The notes beneath the pieces were generated by a model that did no database searches, had not been told where the DNA came from, and saw only the letters and a program-made list of their open reading frames with translations. Source: Metridium senile (taxonomy: Eukaryota; Cnidaria; Anthozoa; Actiniaria; Metridiidae). From it: a DNA stretch of 64,000 nucleotides. Positions 1 through 12,686 of the stretch are shown here, in pieces; position 1 is the first letter of the stretch; each line of letters begins with the position of its first letter. Location: contig OX459097.1 in assembly GCA_949775045.1 (NCBI GenBank), positions 23,188,205 to 23,252,204 of the forward strand, written 5' to 3'. The translations under genes were made by a program, and so were the position numbers.

Positions 1-380
1 GAAGTATCCTTAAAAATCTTAGAATTTATTTTATAACTTTTGTGAACGGCTAAATCTTGTGTTTTAATAAAAAGTGGTTAGCAAATATAACACCGATTTA
101 TGTCAAAATAGCTTTGGTGTTTATAGTAAGGGCTATAAGCTGCTTGACAGCTCGATCGTTAAAAACTATTCTGTCACCGAAAGTTACTAAATAAAATAAA
201 TACTTAAGTGCCTATTATATAGGCGAATAAAACGTTTCATTTCTTTATGAACTGTCATGGTAGGTTCGTATAAAAACGACAAGTGCAAGTGAATTAGAGA
301 GCGTGATATTCATAATAAAACAATACCTAAAACATAATAAAATGACGCATACAGAAAGACACATATTAAAACATTAATGA
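1..380. other. AT-rich non-coding stretch
   Basis: I see no gene, RNA or clear repeat here. It borders the decayed coding fragment to the right. Confidence 0.5.
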
Positions 381-578
381 ATCCTTAGCTTAGATTTATT
401 GATCGTTGATAATCGCAAGTCACTTCAAGGACTAGATTATGTAATCTCAGCAGGAGCTGAAGCATTTAATGATTTGCTTGATGTGGTAGAACGACTCCAA
501 GATGCGGGTCAAGGAATGGGATTGACCAAATAAATGCAGACACGCATACGAGCTGGAAAGCGTTATCTTAAAAGCGAT
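381..578 (+). pseudogene. decayed coding fragment of unknown family
   Basis: One reading frame stays protein-like for about 65 codons with a single internal stop (TAA at 531-533) and then ends at TGA 579-581. The translation includes SAGAEAFNDLLDVVERLQDA, an amphipathic helical segment, and after the stop a basic segment RIRAGKRYLKSD. Continuing in one frame across the stop suggests a once-functional exon that has picked up a nonsense change. I do not recognise the family. The style resembles mobile-element-associated proteins of cnidarians, but that is only an impression. A chance open stretch is the alternative. Confidence 0.35.
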
Positions 579-651
579 TGAAATCGGCAAAAAAAAAAGT
601 TAATCAAGGTACTAATGAAATGTATGATGAGTTCAAAAGCGATGAATAATT

Positions 652-995
652 GAACGAATGGATGAATAAATAAAATAATGAATGGATAAATTAAAGGATG
701 AATGGATAAATAAAAGGACAAATGGATAAATGAAAGGATGAATGGAGAGATAAAAGGGCAAATGGATAACAGTTAAAGGATGAATGGAGAGATGAAAGGA
801 CAAATGGATAAATGGATAAATTAAAGGATGAATGGAGAGATGAAAGGACAAATGAATAAATGGATAAATTAAAGGATGAATGGATAAATGAAATGACTAA
901 TCGATAAATTAAAGGATGAATGGAGAGATGAATGGAGAGATGAATTAATGGATGGATGAAAGGATGAATAGATAGATGAAAGGACAAATAGATAT
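652..995. repeat. 20-bp minisatellite, first block
   Basis: Degenerate tandem copies of about 20 bp of the form ATGAAAGGAYRAATGGATAR. Translated on the minus strand this gives the repetitive ILSSIHSSFHLS pattern, which is not a real protein. Confidence 0.9.
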
Positions 996-1062
996 ATTAT
1001 AGCAAAGAAAAATTCCAGGTTGCATACTCATTATGAAAAAAATAACAAACTAATGAATTTAT

Positions 1063-1275
1063 ATAAAACAGAGTATTAGCCGTCCAAAAAGCCCGAAACA
1101 AAAATGCCGTTATTGTATATTAATTATTGTTAGTAATCTTTTACGTGCTGTATGTAAATAGATATGTTTATCGATAAAACAGAGTATTAGCCGTCCAAAA
1201 AGCCCGATAAAAGAATGGCGTTATTGTAAAATTAATTATTGTAAGTTATCTTCTCGTGTTGTATGTCATTATGTA
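1063..1275. repeat. two tandem copies of a ~111-bp unit
   Basis: The segment starting AACAGAGTATTAGCCGTCC near 1066 recurs near 1178 with few differences, followed in both by TATTGTA, TTAATTATTG and a GTGCTGTATGT or GTGTTGTATGT stretch. It sits between the two minisatellite blocks. Confidence 0.75.
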
Positions 1276-1305
1276 TGTTTGTAGATATAATAAACAAATT
1301 TAATA

Positions 1306-2345
1306 AAAAATGGATAAATGAAAGGATGGATGGATAAATAAAAGGACACATGAATATATAAATGAAAAGATGAACGGATAGATGAAAGGATGAATGGATA
1401 GATGAAAGGACAAATGGATAAATGAAAGGATGAATATAATGGATAAATGAAAGTATCAAATGAATAAATTAAAGGATGAATGGAGAGATGAAAGTACAAA
1501 TGGATAGATGAAAGGATGAATGGATAAATGAAAGTATCAAATGAATAAATTAAAGGATGAATGGATAGATGAAAGGACAAATGGATAAATGAAAGGATGA
1601 ATGGATGAAAGGACATATGGATAAATGAAAAGATGATTGGATAGATGAAAGGATGAATAGATAAATGAAAGGATGAATGGATGAAAGGACATATGGATAA
1701 ATGAAAAGATGATTGGATAGATGAAAGGATGAATAGATAGATGAAAGGACAAATGGATAAATGAAAGGATGAATGGATAGGTGAAAGGACAAATGGATAG
1801 ATGAAAGGATGAATGGATAGGTGAAAGGACAAATGGATAGATGAAAGGACAAATTGATTAATGAAAGGATGAATGGATAGGTGAAAGGACAAATGGATAA
1901 ATGAAAGGATGAATGGATAAATGAAAGGACAAATTGATCAATGAAAGGATAAATGGATGAATCAAAGGAAAAATGGATAAATGAAAGGATGAATAGATAA
2001 ATGAAAAGATGACTGAATAGATGAAAGTATGAATGGATAAATGAAAGGACAAATGGATAAATTAAAGGATGAATGGAGAGATAAAAGGACAAATTAATAC
2101 ATAAATGAAAAGTTGATTGGATAGATGAAAGGATGAATGGATAGATGAAAGGACAAATGAAAGGATGAATGGATAGATGAAAGAAGGAATGTATAGATGA
2201 AAGGACAAATGGATAAATGAAAGGATGGATTGATAGATGGAAGGACAAATGGATAAATGAAAGGATGAATGGATGGATAAATTAAAGGATGAATTGATAA
2301 ATGAAAGGATGAATGGATAAATAAAAGGATGAACGGATGAATGAG
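1306..2345. repeat. 20-bp minisatellite, main block
   Basis: About 50 degenerate copies of the same 20-bp unit seen at 652-995. Two unit types, ATGAAAGGATGAATGGATAG and ATGAAAGGACAAATGGATAA, are interspersed. The long minus-strand open frames here are artefacts of a repeat free of stop codons. Confidence 0.93.
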
Positions 2346-4080
2346 ACTATAACGTAACTGGAAGAACTGTAATTTCTTAAAACCTTAGAACCATTTGATA
2401 TTTCTGTCTTTACCGTTCATGATAGTAACTAGTTGTTCTAGTAATTCTATTTATGATTTTATTTTTTCTAAGATAATTACTCGGGCTTTCCAAAGGAAAC
2501 CCGAGTCTTAAAATGGGCTTCAATGTTTTGTTTTTTTTTCTTGGGTCGCAAAACGCCGTCTAGTCGTCACCGCGCATGCGTATGGTCACAGCGCATGCGT
2601 AGACTGGCCAATACGAGCACATGGATATTTGATTCGTCGAAGGATTGATTTCTAGGTGGAATATTCTCATATTTTATGCGCTCACTCCACATGATTCGCA
2701 GTAGAATTACACTTAAGTTTATGTCGAATGTTTTCGGAAAGGGTCACTGTGAATTTTAATAAAGATCATGCAATTTACGGGCTAAATAAGCGAGCCAACT
2801 TATTATGATGGAATTTATCGAGAAATCGTCCCTGCTATAAACTCATAATGCTATGGAATTGATTCACAACCAGTTACAAAGGACGAAGCTGTTACTACTG
2901 GGTATTTAACTGTATTGTAAACATTCTTAGAGAGTACGATACAGCGCACTAGAAGCGAAGACAACAACAGTATAATACTTTAGTGATGTTTAGGGTAAAT
3001 ATTTTGCTTCTTGTAATTATTTCTTTTATATTTTTGATTAAAATAACGAGTTTATCTGTCAATAGTTTAATTTTATTGACTATACTATTACCTCGTACAA
3101 GCTTCAGATCCGCGATTGATTGGCGATTGCAGAGCGCTTAGCTTCTCGGCAAAGAACAACAAACTTATACGCAACACTTTTAAGTTTTAACTTAATCGCT
3201 TCAACCTATTATCTAGCAGTTGAACGATGAAAGTAATATTTCTTTGTTTACAATATGTCAGATAACGTGACCGATTTTAAACCTCAAGGTCAAGCTAGAC
3301 AACAACAAATATAAAACAGCTGAAATCGGCCTCTCTGAAAACTACATCCAACAGCCTAAATTAAATCGCCTCAAATATAACACCAATTGCTTTAGTGACT
3401 AGTATCTATCTTGCTTTTTCTTGCGTTTATTTTGCAAGAACAACTTTAATAACACTGTTTCTAGACAGTCTTTGAGCTCGCATGTATCACTGCACGAACC
3501 GAACATCGATATCCAGGTAAAAGCAGTACAGGCAAGCGGATAACGGACTGAAGGAACGGACCAAACAGAAAAGGAGGATGACCAAAAAAATAACTTTTTT
3601 TTCGCTTCAAATCATCTCAAGCTAATCCAAGAAAATGATTACATAATCGTAATGAAGCCCGAGTTCACGCAGTTATGCGTCTAGTTTGATTTAAAATCAA
3701 TTCCTACTGTTATAGTAAGTACGACAATAAATAAATCATCATAGCATGACATATAGACGCGTGACAATCAGACACGCGTCTAATTGTCTGGAGTTGTTGA
3801 CAACTTTTTGTTGTGATTCTCACGATATTTAGATCGCTATATCTCCACAAATATAAAAAGCCCGAGTGAGATTTTTATATCATCTTAAAGAACAACATTT
3901 CCTCTATTAAAACACAAAAAAATCAAGAAAATCAGAAATATACCGGGCAGGAAAAAGTAATATTTAAAAAGTGTGGTAAATTAGAAAATTTTAACTCGCA
4001 AAATTATACAATGTTTGATTGCTTCCTATGGCTTAAAAACACACACTTAAAGTTTAAAATTTAGATCCAGCCCTTCATTA
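2346..4080. other. non-coding, with CTCGGGC hairpin at 2478-2503
   Basis: No gene is visible. At 2478-2503 CTCGGG-C-TTTCC pairs with GGAAA-CCCGAG around an AAA loop (11 pairs, one bulge). The motif AGCCCGAGT recurs at about 3857 and AAGCCCGAGT at about 3654 in the opposite sense, so the segment is probably an old repeat bounded by these motifs. Confidence 0.45.
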
Positions 4081-4359
4081 TTATCTGCTATATACGATTA
4101 TGAAGTCGATTTTTGTTTTTATTCGTTTTGAATTGATCAAATGAGACGTTTTTGAGAAGTCATGTTCAAGCGATTTTTTTATCGATTTTAGGCATTTCCG
4201 GTATGGGTCACGTTTTTCTAAATTTCTCGCGTTTAAAGTAAAATTTTCGAAAACAAACCCCAACACGTTTCTTAGTATATGATAGGGTTTCGATGGATGA
4301 AATATGAAGGATTTTGTTTTTCCATCATGTGCCACGCTTTGTTCGGTGTTAGTGGACAT
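4081..4359 (-). CDS. unrecognised 92-codon open frame
   Basis: An uninterrupted frame from ATG at 4359 with mixed composition (for example NLEKRDPYRKCLKSIKKSLE) rather than a low-complexity pattern. I do not recognise it. There is no upstream splice site that I can defend, and the flanks are repeat-rich. It may be chance or a fragment of an old element. Confidence 0.15.
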   Translation of the reverse strand: MSTNTEQSVAHDGKTKSFIFHPSKPYHILRNVLGFVFENFTLNARNLEKRDPYRKCLKSIKKSLEHDFSKTSHLINSKRIKTKIDFIIVYSR

Positions 4360-5800
4360 TCGCTCTTAAGCCCTTCGTCGGAGTAATTAGTTTATTACTA
4401 TGGCAATTAGTCTAAACGGTCCCCACATCAATAAATAGATCTTATAATGATCAAAACTATCTTCGGTTTAATTGTTGAAGTCTGAACACATCGAAATATT
4501 TTCATTTTTAGTTCAAAATTTGAATGAATTTGTTCCTTTTTTCGTTTTTATGTGAGCACGTGGACCTCAAATTGTAGAAGTGAAGGTCAAAAAACGCCAA
4601 CGTAACAGCAACATTACGTGAGAAAATGACAGCCGGGACGAGAAAGGGGTGAAGGAGGGACTTGTTGACTCGCTTCAATCATAGTTAATATTCCAATCTA
4701 CAACAAACTAACCACGCTGTCACGCCTGGCTATCATATACTCCCTATAGGGGGGATCAATATCAGCAAATACTGGGACTCCTAGTATTTACTAAAAAGAT
4801 CCAATACCGAAACATAAAAATTACATTTGAAGCAAATATTTTGTTGACATTTATTTTCAGAGTATATATTTGATGTATTTTGGGCTTCGAAGGCAATTCA
4901 CATTAAATGGCGCCTTTGGTGCGTAGTTTTTACATTCACAAAATTTGGAAACGGCACAAAAGATTGTCAGTATTGAATGCTAACCTGTCGCACGGTGATG
5001 TAATAAGATAATGGTTATAACCAATGTCTTCATAATCGTCTCCATATTGACCAACATTCACGATCAGTAACCACCAAGTGTTGTCGAGACCCTATATAAA
5101 ACAATCAACAGTATGGTCAGTTTAAGACCCATGGTTAGCTACCAGCATGCATCGCGGGAAGGACTTCGTGGACCATGCAAATCGCACATTGAGACATTTT
5201 AATAAAGTTCGGATGTGATTAACGCTCTTACTAAATCGTTTAGCTTTTTGTTTTATTTGTTTTCTCGTAATACGATTGACTGCGAATGAATTATAACACT
5301 CAAATCAAATCATTTTGATATCTTTTACCATGTGAGTGGGTATTTACTCTCTTACTAAATCGCTCAGTGTTTTGTTTTATTTGTTTTCTCGTAATACGAC
5401 TTACTGCAAATGAATTATAACACTTAAAAATAAACAACACAAAGCATGCTGGTAAAATGAAAAAAACCGATTTTCTTTATTTTTTTGCATATGATCAATA
5501 GTCCCTATAGGGAGGTTAGAACTCTCGCCAAGTTTTCTTCTTCCTTTTTTCAGAATTTCCATCACGACATCAAATTGATGCAAATTACCGCTTGAATATA
5601 CGAACCCAAAACTCACACCTTTAATTTTTAGAATGGGTGACTTATTGCGTGATAGGTTTCATTGCTGCCGCATTAACTAAGTAAGCTAGCTGGACAACAT
5701 TTAAGTACAAAAAATTGGGGAGATTTCTGTGGTCGTTTTGTTTTGTTGCAAAAACGAAAAACATTTCAATCTTATACGTTATATTCTCCCTATATAAACC
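4360..5800. other. non-coding, with a short local duplication
   Basis: No gene seen. The phrase TTTGTTTTATTTGTTTTCTC followed by GTAATACGA occurs at about 5248 and again at about 5371 with similar flanks, so a segment of about 120 bp is duplicated in tandem. Confidence 0.45.
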
Positions 5801-5804
5801 TATC

Positions 5805-5960
5805 GTCCGTTTTTTCGTGGCATGGATGGCCTAGCTGTGGTCCAGGTTCGAGTCCCGGCTCGGTTTTTCTCCGGGTTAGTTGTGTGCCAAAAACAATTGC
5901 CGTAGAGGTTGTGAGTGTGTGTCTGAGTCTCCCCAATTAGTAGGGCACACGTGTCCAGCT
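5805..5960 (+). repeat. tRNA-derived SINE remnant
   Basis: The stretch GGTTCGAGTCCC at about 5844 matches the Pol III B box (T arm) of tRNA genes. Just upstream TGGCCTAGCTGTGG resembles an A box. The spacing is far too short for a real tRNA (the anticodon arm is missing), so this is a SINE head with an internal deletion or a chance A-box match. Downstream GTGTGTGTCTGAGTCTCCCC and GGGCACACGTG look like a SINE body. Family not identified. Confidence 0.5.
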
Positions 5961-6564
5961 AGAAAGTTTGAGACGTAATTATAAAAGTGATTTATTTTAA
6001 TTTATTTGTTCTACTTGTTTATGAGCTGAAAGTTAGCGTTTTTATGGTTTTCTTTCAGTCCCCTTCTTTTATGAACGTCATGCAGCATTTTGACTTTGCA
6101 AGGCAAGTAATCAGAGTAACTTTTAGTTCTTTTCTCGTGTCAAGACTTCTTCATACTGACTTGTTACCGACATAAAGAAAAAATGAGTTTTAACGACTAC
6201 AAACAAAACACAGTCATAGCAAATTTGTACCAGCTTACCGTCTTTCGAAATCTTTGCAAAGTTTCATCGCGATACAATGTGTTTTATATTTTATCTTGTT
6301 TTAATGAAAGAAAAAAAATCGCTTGAGGAGAGTTTTAGTCAAATCAGTAAAAGGATTTAAAATTCCAATTTAAATGAATTTTTAACGCAAACGAGGATAG
6401 CTTAAACGTTTATCCATTCCACAGTTTCGGGAATATTCCAGAGTTTCGCTTGAGAAATTAAACATTAAGATCAGCTTTTACGGCGCAATATTTTCGTTCA
6501 TTTTCGGTTTGATAAGACTAAGAATGGTAATAATGTGCACTTCATTAAAATGATATACTAATTG

Positions 6565-6682
<118 letters not shown>

Positions 6683-6710
6683 ATAACAACATTTTCAACA
6701 TTTTTTTTTA

Positions 6711-7304
6711 GGGGGCGGAGTTATGTAATGGTTAGCCGCTGATCATGAGCTATATATAGGACACATGACATTTACGAGGGAAACATAGATCGTTGTATAA
6801 TTTACTAACAAATGGAAATTACTCATTAATAAACCACAATAAAGACCAATAAAAGTTTGTAATGTCTTCTTTATTACCTCATGTGTTGTATTACGCTTTG
6901 CGAAGTCCAAAACCCCCAATAAATAGACAAAACATTTGAAAACCCCAACGATAACAACCCGCTGGTTATCAAACGAACGTTGATCTACTTTGACCCAGGC
7001 CTAAAGGCTAGGTACCTAAGCTAAATTGTCAACGTTCGTTTGATAACCAGCGGGTTGTTATCGTTGGGGTTTTCAAATGTTTTGTCTATTTATTGGGGGT
7101 TTTGGACTTCGGAAAGCGTAATACAACACATGAGGTAATAAAGCAGACATTACAAACTTTTATTGGTCTTTATTGTGGTTTATTAATGAGTAATTTCCAT
7201 TTGTTAGTAAATTATACAACGATCTATGTTTCCCTCGGAAATGTCATGTGTCCTACTATATATAGCTCATGATCAGCGGCTAACCATTACATAACTCCGC
7301 CCCC
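6711..7304. mobile_element. 594-bp foldback element flanked by TA
   Basis: A near-perfect palindrome. The left arm 6711-6983 begins GGGGGCGGAGTTATGTAATG, and the right arm 7029-7304 ends with the reverse complement. They are separated by a unique 45-bp loop. The dinucleotide TA flanks both ends (6709-6710 and 7305-7306), as expected for a TA target-site duplication of the kind made by Tc1/mariner-type transposases. No open frame is inside. The arms differ at only a few positions, so the element is young or is maintained by arm-to-arm conversion. Confidence 0.88.
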
Positions 7305-7974
7305 TAGTTGATTGACGGTCCACAAAAGACCAAATCAAACCGAAGTTTTCAAACAGCAGGTCGCGATACAACGAATATCGCTGTAAATATCGTTTATATC
7401 AAACACCGACGCAGCCTTTACTAGTTTACTCGCTAGTTTCCATTTCTAATGATATACTGATCGTAAAAAAGGCAGAACTACTAGTTGTATATACGTTACT
7501 AAAGGTAAACCTACCTCAGGATTATGGAGGAGCTTTTCTTGTTACCTGTTTGAAGTCGGGCAAATTAATGATTTTGTACAGGATAGGTATCAGTGATTAT
7601 CAAAAGAATAATTTTTTAGATTTGATTTATTCTATATTGTTTTTTCTAAGCTGTGTGGATGTTTGTGTCTACACTTGGTAGTCGGGTTGTTTATTCTATT
7701 GAAAGTATATTTTTATCCACTAAGAAAAAAATAGTGCCAACCTATAGAAACTGATATAAGTGTCCATAAGTGGCAGGCCAATAAAATAAATATCAGAAAG
7801 TGCCCACTCATAAACTGAATTGATTGGACCTCGATCTATCCATAAATAAATATTTTAATTTCGAGAAATTGAGAATTTTGAATTTTCGGTCACGAAAGGC
7901 AAATTGATGCAAATTTACCTATGAACTTATTAAAACTACGCTCTAGTATTTTACAAATAATACCCAAAATCTAA
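7305..7974. other. non-coding interval
   Basis: Nothing recognisable beyond AT-rich sequence between two foldback elements. Confidence 0.45.
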
Positions 7975-8266
7975 AGCGGCGTTTACACGAGCAAAATATT
8001 GTCAAGGGTAAAATTTGCCATTTTGATTTTTACTCGACAAGGGACTGGAACGAAAATTATGTTAGTATTCCGATGATTGCAAGATGATTGCGGGCACAAC
8101 CTAAACTTGTCAAGGAAAACTTGTTCATTATCTACATGAGTAAGGAAACGTTGTCAATATAAAATTGTCAAGCAAACTGAACTTGCCGATCGATCGTCGA
8201 TCTACACGAGCAATGAAAATTGTCAAGGATACTTGTCAAGGAAAACTTGCTCGTGTAAACGCCGCT
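7975..8266. mobile_element. 292-bp MITE with TAA target-site duplication
   Basis: Terminal inverted repeats AGCGGCGTTTACACGAGCAA and its complement enclose 292 bp. TAA lies on both sides (7972-7974 and 8267-8269), the TWA type of 3-bp duplication known for PIF/Harbinger elements. Internally the phrase TTGTCAAGGAAAACTTG is repeated near both ends. There is no coding capacity, so it would depend on a transposase in trans. Confidence 0.82.
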
Positions 8267-8594
8267 TAAGATTACATCTTTTAAACGATCACAGGTCTTT
8301 TATATAATCATAATTGTGTCAAAGATTTTGTCTAATTTAGAGCTGTTTTAATCAACTACAAAATTAGACCCTTAGCGAAAAAACTAGATTCGGTATGTAA
8401 CTTCCATTTGCTTGACAATAGTTGACGTGACGGTTTTTGAGGAGAATTCGAAAGAATGACCAGCTTTAGACGATCGAAGCGTTTATAATTTGGCTGCTAT
8501 TTCATATCTGTCTAAAGAAAGTTTATCTCTAATGTGTATTTGTACTATTCATGAAGTTTTTTAGGTTTAATAAGACGTTTAAGTTAGGCCGTCT

Positions 8595-9423
8595 GAGAAT
8601 ATCGGTTAGAGCGTGCAATAGGCGAAAAATCCAAAATGCTCATACTTTGCCAGTTGATAGCATTTGGGGAGCTAGTCACTCAAAAAAATTTAGAGATTCC
8701 AAAAATAATTATTTTTGGAGAAATTCGACTTTTTTGGATTTTCGGCTTTTGGTCGGGTTTTTACGAGTTTTTACAACACTTCTTAACCGGGCTCTTTAAA
8801 AGTTAAAGATCAATCACACATTTCTCAAATTACCTACGATAAAACAATAAATATCCTAGGTTTTAGTGTATATAACTTTCCAATCGACCGAGTCTTTACT
8901 ATTTTATGGATTTTTCAATATTGGGTATTTTCTCATTTTTTTCCGAAGCCAAAAATATGCCAAATTAAGGCACGAAAAAACCAAATTGCCACGATGAATC
9001 AACGCATTCGGCTATAACCAAGGTGAAGCACTGTATTTCGACTTTTCAAAAAATGTAATAAAATTTTTGGGTTACTAAAATCCAAACGTTTTACAGCCTT
9101 TAATGTTCATGACTTCAGAGCGAAAATTTGACAATGTCACGGTGTTGCGTTACACCATGTCTGGAATACCATTACAAAAATTATTTCGAAATCACCTTCC
9201 CTGGCCTAATTTCTTCTTGTTTTCCAAAAAAAGATGTTACAAATTTTGTTTTACCTTGTTTTAATGTTGTTTGTGACAGTTTTGGAAGAATTTTGTAGCA
9301 TATTTGCAGTTAATATAACGACAGGCCGTCAGACCACTAATGCGTGTTGACGATATTTACATATCGCTGCCGCTCGCATGAGAATTCTAATCACTCACAT
9401 CAATTTAGCCAACTCAAAACTAT
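8595..9423 (+). repeat. left arm of an 830-bp inverted pair
   Basis: This segment is the reverse complement of about 17200-18040 at high identity. For example GAGCGTGCAATAGGCGAAAA here and the matching CGCCTATTGCAAGCTCTGG there, or GCGAGCGGCAGCGATATG there and its complement here. A short open frame with ACNRRKIQNAHTLP is shared by both copies but I do not recognise it, and both copies are short. The arms could be two insertions of one repeat or the ends of a large element. Confidence 0.85.
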
Positions 9424-9629
9424 TTTTGGAATCTATATGTTATGTTGATCGATAGAGCCCTTTTAGTAAATTGTCTGCTTTAAATATGTCTACGTACGTT
9501 AGAGCACAAACTTTGCCTTTTTGTTGTTGACAGTATAAGCTGATAAGCAGGGTTTTCCCCACTTATTGCCGGCCGTCTAATCAAGTATGTTGAAATACAA
9601 ACTGCGAAATACCAAGATAAAATATTTAA

Positions 9630-11947
9630 GAGAAGATTTCTGTAAATACCATGCAAATGCGGCAACACTCAAAAAATCGATTTTGCTCATATTTTAACCA
9701 TAGGTAGCCCTCAACATGAAACAGATCATGATGCCTTTTAATAGTTAAGAAAAATATTGCATATTTTACGAGAAAATCGCAAAAAAACGAAATTTCGTCA
9801 AATCGCTGCTCCGAGACGCTAATTTTTATGTCAACTTTGACGGCCCCGTATAGCAAAATTTAATGACTCCAAACTTTCATAATATTGTTTAATGTCATCT
9901 TAACTTTAAACTCAAGCTTTGATAGAAATATTCAGTTACTTAAAGATATTATTCTATTTATTTTTCTGTGTCACACTTTTCACCTTAGAAAAAGTAGGGT
10001 AAAAACAAAAAAATATTTGTCTATGTGCAGCACAACATTTTTCAATAATAATCTGGGTTCTGAATGTTAAGGTATTGAATATATAACTGTGAAAAATTCA
10101 GCTTGGGTAAATGTAACTAAGCGAAGTTATTGAGCTGCAAACTTTCGCAAAATCTTGCTTATTATGCATATTCTACTGTCGGCTAACACATTCAATTTGT
10201 CAAGTCGCGGACGTGATTGCATAAATAATCACATTTTCCTGCTTTCGAACAGCAAAATGCTATCAAATAAAATCAGTACAACCCAAGCAATGTTTACATT
10301 TTAATTAGTTTTGAAAAATATTGCATGTTTTACGAGAAAAGTCTTGAAAAACAACATTTCGTCAAATCGCTGCATCGATCGAGACGCTAATTTGTCTGTC
10401 AACTTTGACGGCCTCGTATGACAAAATTAACTAATTTAATGACTCCAAAACTTCTTAATATTGTTTATTGACATCTTAAGTTTAAACTCAAGGATTTACA
10501 AAAATATCAAGTAAATTGATAATATTGTTGTATTCATTTTTCTATGTCATACTTTTCGCCTTGTTTAACGGTAGGGCAAAAACAAAAACATATTTTACTA
10601 TGTGCTACTCAAACCTTCTCAATAAAAATCAGTATTTACAAAGATAAGGTATTAAATATATAACTGTGAAAAATTCAGTTTGGATAAATGTAAATTAGCG
10701 AAGTTATTGAGCTTCGAACTTTGTCAGGAAAAAAAGGAGAGCGTGATTGTTTATGTAAATGTTCTCGACTTGATTGACTGTTAATAGCCGACAGTAGACA
10801 GGTAGACGGTATCCAGTAGACTATGCAGCGAAAGCAAGATTTTGCAAAAGTTCCCAGCTCAATAACTTCGCTCAATAACATTTACCCAAACTGAACTTTT
10901 CACAGTTATATATTTATTATCTCAACATTCCGAATACGGATTTATATTGAAAAATTTAGAGTAGCACATACTAAAACTTTTGTTTTTGTTTTTGCCCTAC
11001 TTTTAACAAGGCAAAACATTTCACATAGAAAAATAAATTAAATAATATCTTCAATTGACTAGATATTTTTGTAAATTCTTGACTTTAAACTTAAGATGTC
11101 TATAAACAATATTAAGAAGTTTTGGAGTCATTAAAGTAGTTAATTTTGTCATACGAGGCCGTCAAAGTTGACAGAAAAATTAGCGTCTCGATCGAAGCAG
11201 CGATTTGACGAAATGTTGTTTTTCGAGACTTCAGTTCTTGTAAAACATGCAATATTTTTCAAAACTAATTAAAATGTAAACATTGCTTGGGTTATACTGA
11301 TTTTATTTGATAGCATTTTGCTACTAAAAAGAAAGAAAATGTGATTATTTATGCAAATCACGTGCGCGACTTGACAAATTGAATGTGTTAGCCGACAGTA
11401 GAATATGCATAATAAGCAAGATTTTGCGAAAGTTCGCAGCTCAATAACTTCGCTCAATTACATTTAACCAAGCTGAAATTTTCACAGTTATATATTCAAT
11501 ACCTTAACATTCAGAACCCAGATTATTATTGAAAAGTTTTGTGCTGCACATAGTAAAATATTTTTTTGTTTTTACCCTACTTTTTCTAAGGCGAAAAATA
11601 TGACACAGAAAAATAAATAGAATAATATCTTTAAGTAACTGAATATTTCTATCAAAGCTTGAGTTTAAAGTTAAGATGACATTAAACAATATTATGAAAG
11701 TTTGGAGTCATTAAAGTAATTAATTTTGCCATACGTGGTCGTCAAAGTTGACATAAAAATTAGCGTCTCGGAGCAGCGATTTGACGAAATTTCGTTTTTT
11801 GCGATTTTCTCGTAAAATATTCAATATTTTTCTTAACTAAAGGCGTCATGATTTGTTTCATGTTGAGGGCTACCTATGGTTAAAATATGAGCAAAATCGA
11901 TTTTTTGAGTGTTGCCGCGTTTGCATGGTATTTACAGAAATCTTCTC
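9630..11947. mobile_element. 2.3-kb four-armed palindrome flanked by TTAA
   Basis: Both ends read GAGAAGATTTCTG facing inwards, with TTAA immediately outside (9626-9629 and 11948-11951). The left half contains two related tandem modules (about 9630-10300 and 10305-10790), and the right half repeats both in reverse order. Markers such as GACGAAATTTCGTTTTT, AGCGTCTCG and GTCAAAGTTGACA occur four times. TTAA is the target of piggyBac and Kolobok transposases, but because TTAA is its own complement it could also be part of the arms. No transposase is present. Confidence 0.75.
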
Positions 11948-11977
11948 TTAATTGCCACAAATTGATTCACCAAGCTA

Positions 11978-12686
11978 CTATAAGCGTTCTATGGGAGAAC
12001 ATACGGCGATTTTAAAAATATGCAAAATTCGTATGTTTGTTTTACTTTGACTCTGTGAAGTTGCTATTATTTGTTTATTTCTTTCGAGGAATATGAACAA
12101 TAATTGTTTCAAGTCAGTATAGCAATCAAATAAGAAAGAAAGAAAAAAGAGAGCATGTGAGGAAGGACGACGAAAGAAGGTATAAGTGTAACAAGCCAAA
12201 ATAATGAATGTAACATGAACGAAAGGGATAAATATAAAAAGAATGAAAAGAGGGGGGAAAACAAAGTAAGATGGAATTTGAAAGCGTGTAACAAAACATA
12301 GAACCACCTAAGGCTTTGTAGTAAACTCACCCGGGGAGACTAATGGTTTTCAGACTCGTCAGTTCTCCAGTACAAAAACCGAGAGCCAGCCACTCTCTAC
12401 CGATTTCAATTATTAAATGTCAATAAATTAGATCACGGAATTCGAACTGCGGCACAATACATGTTGCGTTCAAGGGTTAGAACCGCGGTAAACATCGCCC
12501 TGTAATTTGCAACAAAACAATGTGTACGATTTTGTTGCGCGTATTACCGCACCTCAAGGAAATATTTTTTTTACTGATAATTAAAGAACCACGAAAGAAA
12601 ATTTAAAAGAGAAAAAGATTAACTGTGCACAAGCTTAGAGAAATTTAGGAAATGATTGATGAACGTATGGAATGAGAGGATATTAC
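11978..12686. other. non-coding interval
   Basis: A purine-rich stretch at 12120-12300 creates open frames on the minus strand that are pyrimidine-strand artefacts (runs of F, L and S). Nothing else is recognised. Confidence 0.4.

Noticed and set aside
1269..2248. Long minus-strand frames rich in FHLSIHPFIY
   Set aside because: They are translations of a 20-bp minisatellite that lacks stops; both neighbouring frames are equally open.
11978..12330. Hydrophobic 73-109 codon frames that look like membrane proteins
   Set aside because: They come from a purine-rich tract read on the pyrimidine strand and have no start context or homologue I know.
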